A DNA stretch of 5,596 nt, taken from positions 4,353-9,948 of the forward strand of contig JAKJEP010000103.1 in NCBI GenBank assembly GCA_022705365.1, written 5' to 3'. Below the pieces are notes generated by a model. That model did no database searches and was not told the DNA's origin. It saw only the letters and a list, made by a program, of their open reading frames with translations. A program made the translations under genes and the position numbers. Source of the DNA: Planctomycetota bacterium. GTDB lineage: Bacteria > Planctomycetota > Phycisphaerae > Sedimentisphaerales > SM23-30. Shown piece by piece: positions 1 through 5,395 of this stretch (positions are counted from its first letter, which is position 1; each line of letters starts with the position of its first letter).

Positions 1-2117
1 CCCGCCGGTCCCGGCACATCGGCAGCAGCCGCTTCCGCTTGCAAGGTAACCCCTTCAGCCGCCCGCATTTTCCCCGTCAGCATCGCAGAGTCCGACAGGT
101 CCGCCAGTACCCTATTCTCCGGATGATCGTAAGCCGGTGCAGACATGAGGGCCTCGATGCGGAGTTTGACCGGCTGGCCGGCGAAGGGATTGGTGGTATT
201 CCAGGCCTGGCTCCACGGCTCCGCCCCGGCAACCGTATGCCCGTCATATTGGGCCGGTCGGAAACACCACTTCCCTGTTTCGTCGGAAAAAAGGGAGAAT
301 TCCTTTCCCGGCTCCCGCAGCTTCGCCTTGACCGTCTCGTCAAACGTCCCAGCCTGCCGAAGCTCCTCACTGGTCCGGAGGGTATCCACCGCCCGCCGAA
401 ACAGGGGAACGGCGCTGAGACTATCTTTGTTGATCGCCCCGGTCAGTGATATCCCGGCGTCCCACCCGATCAATTTCGCCCCCAGGTATTCAACCACATC
501 CGAATAGGTCGGCTCGATCTGCGGCGGATTAAAGGAATGAAAATTCCACCAGCCCAGGTGCAGCGGCAGCAGCAGCCCCCCGTTCACCGTTTCCGCATGA
601 ATATCGACAAACCTCTTATACCCCCGCCGCGGATAATCCCATGCCTGCCACCGCGTGCGATACTGCCAGAAATGATGCCACATGGCACTCATCTCCATGC
701 CCGCCGGCTTTTTCAGATGCCGCTGGATTTCCATTACAAATTTGTCCGCCCAGTACCAGCATTCATCCGCACCGCGGAGAATCGAACTGCCGTCAATGGC
801 GTCCAGATAGATCCCGTCAAAATCACACTGGTTCACCACCTCGGCGTGGTTCCGGGCGATTTCCTCAAAGAGCGTGGATTCCACATCCGGCACCAAAAGG
901 CCGAAACATTCCTTGAGCTGGCGGGCCGCCGTATCTTTCTCATGGGCCGCGGCCTTCGTGCCCAGCGCCCCCCGGCTTACCCCGGTAAATTTCCACGGCG
1001 CTTCCTGGGTTGCCCCGGCGAAAGTCACCAGCTCATCGCCAATATGAAGAATCACACTGTTGTGTTCAAAAAATCCGGTAACTGTGCCCATGCCCTTCGT
1101 TGGCTCGTTCACCGGCAGTTCGGTATCGTCGGGACCGGCCGCCTCACGGAGCGTGAAGGTCCGGAAGGCGTCCAGCCGCCGGTCGGGTACGGGGGTAACA
1201 TACTTCGACTGCTTGTCAATAAAGAAGGAATAAGTATGAAAAATGGACCCGATACCCGCCTCATGCAGGCGTTTGACAATCTTGCGATAGGTCTCCCATC
1301 CATCCGGCCATTTATCCCCGTTCAGCACGAAATCCCCGAAACGGAAAAACGCCGAACTGCCGCCATGATTGTCAATCTGGCTAACACCCAGACTTTTAGC
1401 CATCTCGATCCATTCCTCCGTCGTCGCCTCGGTGAGCGTGCCGAAATTGAACAGATACGAACCATGATTGAATGGAATCTCATTCGCCCACGGCCCGGCC
1501 ACCGGGCAGTGCGGCATCTGATCCGCCTCGGTAAGCACCTCCTTCAGGGCGGCAAGTACCCCAGCCATAGGCGTTCCCACGATGGCTGCCTGAGCACCCA
1601 CCATCCCGAATTTCCGGTAACAGGACGCCCCCAGTTCCGTCTGGAGGGCCGGGAGCTGGTCCACCCGCGTGATCAGGTTGAGCGAAAACGCACAAGCCCC
1701 AAACGGCTCCTCCGGCCGCCCCTTCAGCGTCAGGGGAGCATAAAGAAAAACCAGGGAATCGATTTCCCCGCCGCTCACCGATTCTACCGTCAGGCGAATA
1801 TAGGTGTTGCGGGACTCCACGCCCAGAACCGCCTCCGTACCCGTCTGGCCGAACCGGATCGTCAAACGGTCTCCCTCCCGCGAAACAGCGGTAGCCGGAT
1901 ATTCCTGCCCGTCTTTTCGCACCCGGGCACAATAAGAGTGCGCCCCCTGGTTCAGATAATCAATTCCCGTGGTCCGGTCCAGAAATTCCTGATTCCTGCC
2001 GTCAGCGGAAATGGTATATCGCAGCAGGGAATTCTCCAGTACCACCGGATTCGATTGTGCATAAATAGTCGCCGTGAAGGCCAGAAGAACGCCCAGAACA
2101 ATAGATATGACTTTCAT
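1..2117 (-). CDS. Secreted TIM-barrel glycosidase-like protein, C-terminus cut by window edge
   Basis: An open frame of 705 codons runs from the ATG at 2117 to the left edge with no stop, so the C-terminus is missing. A GGAG (2126-2129) seven bases upstream supports this start. Residues 1-20 form a Sec signal peptide (Lys2, hydrophobic core, IYA|QS cleavage), so the protein is exported. Residues about 22-200 look like an N-terminal beta-sandwich (ENSLLRYTIS, EFLDRTTGIDYL). About 220-315 and 400-560 carry TIM-barrel-like segments: GVSQIDNHGG (244-253), GIGSIFHTY (288-296) and FDGIYLDAIDG (433-443). The last is the sort of strand end where retaining and alpha-galactosidase-like glycosidases carry an acidic catalytic residue, so Asp439 and Asp442 are candidates. 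A small beta domain seems inserted at about 317-400. I recognise the general glycosidase-like architecture but cannot assign a GH family or substrate. It lies 27 bases after queA on the same strand, probably in one transcript. Confidence 0.8.
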   Translation of the reverse strand, partial: MKVISIVLGVLLAFTATIYAQSNPVVLENSLLRYTISADGRNQEFLDRTTGIDYLNQGAHSYCARVRKDGQEYPATAVSREGDRLTIRFGQTGTEAVLGVESRNTYIRLTVESVSGGEIDSLVFLYAPLTLKGRPEEPFGACAFSLNLITRVDQLPALQTELGASCYRKFGMVGAQAAIVGTPMAGVLAALKEVLTEADQMPHCPVAGPWANEIPFNHGSYLFNFGTLTEATTEEWIEMAKSLGVSQIDNHGGSSAFFRFGDFVLNGDKWPDGWETYRKIVKRLHEAGIGSIFHTYSFFIDKQSKYVTPVPDRRLDAFRTFTLREAAGPDDTELPVNEPTKGMGTVTGFFEHNSVILHIGDELVTFAGATQEAPWKFTGVSRGALGTKAAAHEKDTAARQLKECFGLLVPDVESTLFEEIARNHAEVVNQCDFDGIYLDAIDGSSILRGADECWYWADKFVMEIQRHLKKPAGMEMSAMWHHFWQYRTRWQAWDYPRRGYKRFVDIHAETVNGGLLLPLHLGWWNFHSFNPPQIEPTYSDVVEYLGAKLIGWDAGISLTGAINKDSLSAVPLFRRAVDTLRTSEELRQAGTFDETVKAKLREPGKEFSLFSDETGKWCFRPAQYDGHTVAGAEPWSQAWNTTNPFAGQPVKLRIEALMSAPAYDHPENRVLADLSDSAMLTGKMRAAEGVTLQAEAAAADVPGPA

Positions 2118-2144
2118 AATCATTCTCCGGTAAATGGATATTTT

Positions 2145-3212
2145 TTACAAAATCAGCATCGCATCGCCATAGCTGTAGAAGCGATACTTCTGTTCAATGG
2201 CGTGTCGGTAGGCATCCAGGATCAATTCCCGCCCCGCAAACGCGCAGACCAGCGCCAGCAGCGTCGAACGCGGCAGATGAAAATTCGTAATCATGGCCTT
2301 CACAATCCGGAACGAATACCCCGGCGTAATGAAAATGTCCGTCCAGCCGCTGCCCGCCGTCACCCGCCCGCTGCGCCCCAGCGTCTCCAGCGTCCGCACC
2401 GAGGTCGTACCCACCGCAATCACCCTCCCCCCCCGCTCAATGGTCTGGTTAATCCGCCCGGCACTGGCCGCGTCCATTTCATAATACTCGCTGTGCATCG
2501 GATGGTCTTCCACCCGGGCCGCGGTAATCGGCTTGAACGTGCCCAGCCCCACATGCAGCGTCACCCGCGCAATCGCCGCCCCTTGCCTTTGCAGCAGGTC
2601 CAATAACTCCGGCGTAAAATGCAGCCCCGCCGTCGGCGCCGCGATCGAGCCGGGCTTGTCCGCATACACCGTCTGATACCGTTGATGATCAATCGCCTCC
2701 ATCCCGTTTTGATCTTTCCGGCTGATATAGGGCGGCAGCGGCGTCCGGCCGTACCGGCCCAGAATCGCAACAGGACTTTCCTCACTCTCCAGCCGCAGCC
2801 GCCATTGCCCCTCCCCCTGGTTTTCCACCACCTGAACCCGGACCGGCTCCGTTTTCGCCGGGTCGGCCCCGCCATCGGGAGAAATCAGTTCCAATCGCTC
2901 ATCCTGCCGCAGCCGCGCCGCGTTTTTCAGCATCACCTCCCAGCAGCCCCTCCCGGCCTCCTTCAAAAACAGCCCTTCGATTTTTCCCCCCGTCGCCCGC
3001 CGGGCAAAAAAACGCGCCGGGATCACCTTCGTGTCGTTAATCACCAGGCAATCCCCACCCTCCACAAAATGGCCCATCTCACCAAAAGACCGGTCCTCCC
3101 TTGCCCCGCTCGCCCGCCGCAAAACCAGCAAACGCGACTGCACCCGCTCCGCCAGCCCCTGCTGGGCGATTAACTCCTCCGGCAGCTCATAATCCAGTTC
3201 ACGCAGTTCCAT
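2145..3212 (-). CDS. queA: S-adenosylmethionine:tRNA ribosyltransferase-isomerase (QueA)
   Basis: QueA transfers and isomerises the ribosyl group of S-adenosylmethionine onto 7-aminomethyl-7-deazaguanine in the tRNA anticodon wobble position, giving epoxyqueuosine; it is cytoplasmic. The 355-residue product has the normal family length and carries the family signatures in order: DYELPEELIAQ (7-17), VINDTKVIPAR (57-67), GRYGRTPLPPYI (152-163), RYQTVYA (178-184), SIAAPTAGLHF (189-199), HVGLGTFKPI (220-229), HSEYYE (240-245), AVGTTSVRTLE (266-276), TNFHLPRSTLLALV (309-322) and the C-terminal YSYGDAMLI (346-354). It looks intact. The ATG at 3212 puts the DYELP motif at the usual distance from the N-terminus. 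Only a short AGGG lies close upstream, so the ribosome binding site is weak. No other queuosine gene (tgt, queG, queC-E) is in the window. The gene is divergent from the small gene at 3372 and probably co-transcribed with the secreted glycosidase-like gene. Confidence 0.97.
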   Translation of the reverse strand: MELRELDYELPEELIAQQGLAERVQSRLLVLRRASGAREDRSFGEMGHFVEGGDCLVINDTKVIPARFFARRATGGKIEGLFLKEAGRGCWEVMLKNAARLRQDERLELISPDGGADPAKTEPVRVQVVENQGEGQWRLRLESEESPVAILGRYGRTPLPPYISRKDQNGMEAIDHQRYQTVYADKPGSIAAPTAGLHFTPELLDLLQRQGAAIARVTLHVGLGTFKPITAARVEDHPMHSEYYEMDAASAGRINQTIERGGRVIAVGTTSVRTLETLGRSGRVTAGSGWTDIFITPGYSFRIVKAMITNFHLPRSTLLALVCAFAGRELILDAYRHAIEQKYRFYSYGDAMLIL

Positions 3213-3371
3213 ATCCCTACGTTATCAGACGTTCCCGCCAGAGCAAGAATTTTCTTCGTTCGATTTTTCGCCAACACCCGCCTCCTGCAAAATTCCGCGA
3301 AAGTTCCCGCCGCAAACATCCGATGGACCCAAGGATTAGAAATAAAACCGGACCCCAAAAAGGAAAGACAA

Positions 3372-3575
3372 ATGGTAATGACTATCGACGCCGATCAAAT
3401 CGTCAGCGAAATTGCAGGGATGGACCGACCTTCGTTAAAACAGGCGATTTTGCACTTCCGGGGCCGGTTTAAGCTCGATTTCACCGACGAATTTCTGGAT
3501 CGCCAGTCCGTGGACCAGCTTCGCCATATCCTCCTGGCCGCCAAAATCCAGCATGGTAACCGGTCATCCCACTAA
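3372..3575 (+). CDS. Small conserved-looking hypothetical protein, 67 aa
   Basis: Function unknown. The frame starts at ATG 3372, with AGGA (3361-3364) seven bases upstream. A second in-frame ATG at 3378 is possible but is 13 bases from that site, so the first is preferred. The product is soluble, with no signal peptide or membrane segment, and reads as two or three short amphipathic helices: DADQIVSEIAGMDRPSLKQAILHF (split here by the Met-Asp-Arg-Pro turn), then GRFKLDFTDEFLD, then SVDQLRHILLAA near the C-terminus. Balanced codon use, a good ribosome binding site and a plausible fold argue that it is real despite its size. It resembles small uncharacterised proteins I associate with Planctomycetota, a memory-based impression I cannot verify. 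It stands alone between divergent queA and the downstream RNA region, and a weak hairpin terminator follows at 3623. Confidence 0.72.
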   Translation: MVMTIDADQIVSEIAGMDRPSLKQAILHFRGRFKLDFTDEFLDRQSVDQLRHILLAAKIQHGNRSSH

Positions 3576-3622
3576 CCGGATTTCTCCGCCGGCCGCCCCT
3601 AAATCCGGTAAAACCATTTCCC

Positions 3623-3645
3623 CGGCAAATTCTTGCCGCTATTTT
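3623..3645 (+). terminator. Weak intrinsic terminator after the small gene
   Basis: CGGCAA (3623-3628) and TTGCCG (3633-3638) form a 6-bp stem with an ATTC tetraloop, followed by CTATTTT. It lies 48 bases past the stop of the small plus-strand gene. A second inverted repeat directly at the stop codon (3575-3583 with 3601-3609, 9 bp, 17-base loop) has no U tract but could protect the mRNA 3' end. The stem is short and the tail imperfect, so termination may be partial. Confidence 0.5.
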
Positions 3646-3666
3646 CAAAAAAAACCGCACTCCTGT

Positions 3667-3695
3667 TTGCCTCTCCCCGTTTTATATTTTACACT
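3667..3695 (+). promoter_or_regulatory. Sigma70-type promoter for the 3702-3923 RNA
   Basis: TTGCCT (3667-3672, 4 of 6 against TTGACA) and TACACT (3690-3695, 4 of 6 against TATAAT) are separated by exactly 17 bases. The local sequence is strikingly AT-rich for this window. A start about seven bases downstream, near 3702, would lead straight into the structured RNA and then its terminator. It lies just beyond the terminator of the preceding small gene, consistent with an independent unit. The overlapping TATATT at 3683-3688 lacks a matching -35. Confidence 0.5.
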
Positions 3696-3701
3696 TCATT
3701 T

Positions 3702-3923
3702 GCCTTAAGAAAATCAATGAACGAGGTTGATTTTAATGCTAAAGAGGCTTTCAGGGACATAAGTCCGGAAACACCCGTGTCTTTGGCTATGTGTGTATGG
3801 GTCTTTCCAGACGTCTGAACCGCTGATGTTTGGGCCTTGTCCCGAAGCTTAAAAGATTGATTCCTGCAACCTCGGATCATGGGCTGCCACGCCCGGGCCC
3901 TCTACACCATGAGAGGGCCTTTT
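3702..3923 (+). ncRNA. Structured standalone RNA candidate, about 220 nt, rod-shaped
   Basis: No convincing protein is encoded here, but the plus strand folds into a long rod by hand pairing. The basal stem CGAGGTTG/CAACCTCG (3722-3729 with 3867-3874) is a perfect 8 bp. Next come TTTTAA/TTAAAA (3731-3736 with 3849-3854) and a stem of 11 pairs with two bulges (3747-3759 with 3838-3848, including GGGACA/TGTCCC). An asymmetric bubble follows (3760-3762 against 3813-3837). A distal stem of 16 pairs with two 1x1 mismatches (3763-3780 with 3795-3812) closes a 14-base loop. A small hairpin GGGC/GCCC (3881-3894) precedes a strong terminator, and a promoter lies upstream. The next plus-strand sequence is not a gene, so this is not a leader or riboswitch. 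Size, rod shape and bubble recall 6S RNA, but the bubble is much more lopsided and I cannot claim homology. Ends are estimated from the promoter and terminator. Confidence 0.62.
3896..3923 (+). terminator. Strong intrinsic terminator of the first RNA
   Basis: GGCCCTCT (3896-3903) pairs perfectly with AGAGGGCC (3912-3919) around an 8-base loop, followed directly by TTTT (3920-3923). The opposite strand has no U tract after the stem, so it works only for plus-strand transcription. It fixes the orientation and 3' end of the upstream RNA. Confidence 0.8.
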
Positions 3924-3933
3924 CGAGAGCCAC

Positions 3934-4229
3934 CACTCGCAACGAGTGTTTACGATAGCCCGGTCCCTCCCGGCCTGCCGCTTCCCCCGAAGCGTCAGGA
4001 CGGGAAATCGCGGCTCGAAGGACTTGAGGCATTGGCCGATGAGTTTTTTCCGGCTGGCAGGATCCGGCAGCAGAGCCTGAACCTTTCCTCAGGCTTCCCT
4101 GTCGGATCCGGCGATAATCAACGCGGCCCCGGCACGCAAAAAGCACAGGCCGCGCAGCGATACAAAAAAACGGTACAGGACTTTCGAATGGGGCCTGCTG
4201 TGTTCGATGGAACCAGAGGCCCCTTTTTT
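3934..4229 (+). ncRNA. Second structured RNA candidate, series of large hairpins
   Basis: Between the two strong terminators the plus strand holds several stable hairpins. 3934-3948 is CACTCG-CAA-CGAGTG, a perfect 6 bp. 3968-4005 has 15 pairs with two 1x1 mismatches around a CCCC loop. 4060-4109 has an 11-bp stem with one G-U, a 2x2 internal loop, then 8 bp closing the loop ACCTTTCC. CGCGGCC/GGCCGCG (4122-4128 with 4148-4154) is 7 bp with an A-rich loop; its 3' strand could instead pair with CGCGGCT at 4009-4015 to close the whole domain. The terminator hairpin ends it. Short frames crossing this stretch read as unnatural Arg/Gly/Pro-rich protein. The 5' end is unknown: a TACGAT (3951-3956) could be a -10 but has no good -35, and read-through from the first RNA is possible. 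I find no hallmark of tmRNA, RNase P RNA or SRP RNA. The kinase operon converges on it from the other strand. Confidence 0.5.
4190..4229 (+). terminator. Very strong intrinsic terminator, U6 tail
   Basis: GGGGCCT (4190-4196) pairs with AGGCCCC (4217-4223). Inside it CTG/CAG (4198-4200 with 4214-4216) and GTTC/GAAC (4202-4205 with 4210-4213) extend the stem to 14 pairs with two single-base bulges and a GATG loop. Six T residues (4224-4229) follow. The minus strand has no T tract on the other side of the stem, so it terminates plus-strand transcription only. No plus-strand protein gene precedes it, which is the main evidence for a second RNA. Confidence 0.88.
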
Positions 4230-4267
4230 ATGCGCGCAAAAAATGTCCCCGCAAATCCTCACTGTCT

Positions 4268-5395
4268 TCAGGCCGTTCCGCCTGGTTCGCAAGTCAACTT
4301 GCGCTGGACCGGAAAATACAGGGTAAACGCGCTTCCCTGGTGCAATTCGCTGGCCGCTTCGATACTCGCACCCAGCTCCCCCAGAATGCCATGCACCACC
4401 GATAATCCCAGGCCCGCCGAAGGATGATCCCCCCCCGAGGCAATCCCGCGCGTGGTAAAAAAAGGTTCAAAAATATGCGGCAAATCCCGCGGGTGAATCC
4501 CGCAGCCGGTGTCCGAAAATTCCAGCATCACCTGCTCTCCCTTCGGTTCCAGCCGGATCCGCACCGTCCCGCCCCCGGGCATCGCATTCTCCGCATTGTC
4601 CAGCAGATTCCCCAGCACCTGCAAAATCCGCGAACCCGGCACCTCCACAATCGGCACCGGCATAATCTGAACCTCCAGCTTGATATGCTTCTCCGCCAGC
4701 GGCTTCTCCACCAGATGCGCAAAATTCAGCAGCACCTCCGTTATATCCGACAGATCGAACTGCCGGTAATCCTTCTCCGCAAAGGTCAGCAGCGATTCGG
4801 TGATGTGGCTGACCCGGTTCGCCGCTTCCGCCGTCATTTTCAGCGCCTGCCGCAGCGTTTGCGGATTGTTGGACTGCAGCGCAAAATCCACATACGTCGC
4901 CACCCCCCCGATAATATTATTGAAATGATGCGCCACCCCCGAGGCCAGCGTACCCAGCGACACCATTTTCTCCGCATACGCCAGTTGCCGCTGCAGCGTC
5001 TTGCGATTGGTAATATCCCGGACCCAGAACGACAGCCCCAGCAGCGCCCCCGCCTCGTCCAGAATCGGTGCCACCACCACCGCCAGCGTAATCCGTTCCC
5101 CCTGCCCGTCGCGGTGCTCCACCTCCAGTTCGTGCGATTCCCGCTGCATCACCGCCCGCTCGATCAGGGACTGCAGTTCCGGCCGCTGGCTTTCCGGCAC
5201 AATCCACGTCACATGCCGCCCCAGCATCTGCGCCGAACCGGCCTGAAATATCTTCTCCGCCGCCAGATTCCAGCTCACGATCATCCCCTGGCAGTCCGTT
5301 CCGACGATCCCAAAACTGGAACAATTGAACAGATACTGATAATATTCCTTCTGAATATCCGCTATCGACCTGGTCGGCTGATTTTCGCTGCTCAA
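4268..5395 (-). CDS. Soluble PAS-HisKA-HATPase sensor histidine kinase
   Basis: This is a two-component sensor kinase that autophosphorylates on histidine and passes the phosphate to a response regulator, which is not in this window. The 375 residues hold a PAS domain (about 20-130, FGIVGTDCQGMIVSWNLAA at the start and VRDITNRK at the end), a short linker, then a dimerisation H-box SLGTLASGVAHHFNN (146-160) with His156 as predicted phosphoacceptor. The ATPase domain shows N-box NLLDNAENAM (263-272), G1 DTGCGI (295-300), F-box FEPFFTT (309-315) and G2 GLGLSVV (328-334). There is no transmembrane segment, so sensing is cytoplasmic, as in NtrB-like kinases. The residue after the phosphoacceptor is His instead of the usual Asp or Glu. 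The start is TTG at 5395: an in-frame stop at 5411-5413 leaves no upstream ATG or GTG. The TTG overlaps the upstream gene's TGA, with AGGAG (5407-5411) upstream. No hairpin terminator follows; only a U6 run lies at 4243-4238. Confidence 0.93.
   Translation of the reverse strand: MSSENQPTRSIADIQKEYYQYLFNCSSFGIVGTDCQGMIVSWNLAAEKIFQAGSAQMLGRHVTWIVPESQRPELQSLIERAVMQRESHELEVEHRDGQGERITLAVVVAPILDEAGALLGLSFWVRDITNRKTLQRQLAYAEKMVSLGTLASGVAHHFNNIIGGVATYVDFALQSNNPQTLRQALKMTAEAANRVSHITESLLTFAEKDYRQFDLSDITEVLLNFAHLVEKPLAEKHIKLEVQIMPVPIVEVPGSRILQVLGNLLDNAENAMPGGGTVRIRLEPKGEQVMLEFSDTGCGIHPRDLPHIFEPFFTTRGIASGGDHPSAGLGLSVVHGILGELGASIEAASELHQGSAFTLYFPVQRKLTCEPGGTA

Noticed and set aside
537..2606. A 689-codon plus-strand open frame
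   Set aside because: It is antisense to both the glycosidase-like gene and queA, which have clear motifs on the minus strand. Its translation is Arg/Pro/His-rich with no domain pattern, as expected when a GC-rich gene is read backwards.
3575..3609. Inverted repeat at the stop of the small gene as an intrinsic terminator
   Set aside because: The 9-bp stem has a 17-base loop and is followed by AAAACC rather than a T tract on either strand.
3633..3880. Two frames of about 60 codons, one on each strand, over the first RNA
   Set aside because: The plus-strand frame starts inside a terminator stem and runs through the promoter; the minus-strand frame is low in information, and both are overlaid by the nested stems.
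3702..3923. Riboswitch or attenuator
   Set aside because: No plus-strand gene follows the terminator; the next gene is on the opposite strand.
3700..4230. Identity as tmRNA, RNase P RNA, SRP RNA or a tRNA
   Set aside because: No CCA-ended tRNA-like fold, no GAGGAAAGTCC / ACAGAA-type RNase P core, and no SRP helix-8 GGAAG..AGCA motif was found on either strand. A GAGGAAAG on the minus strand is simply the loop of the 4060-4109 hairpin.
3877..4292. Short minus-strand frames (89 and 67 codons) in the gene-free stretch
   Set aside because: Their compositions are unnatural (Arg/Gly-rich), they lack start signals, and the DNA is better explained by plus-strand hairpins.
3879..4427. A 182-codon plus-strand open frame across the second RNA and the kinase 3' end
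   Set aside because: It has no ribosome binding site, reads through the terminator hairpin with its U6 tail, overlaps the kinase G2 region, and its translation has no recognisable pattern.
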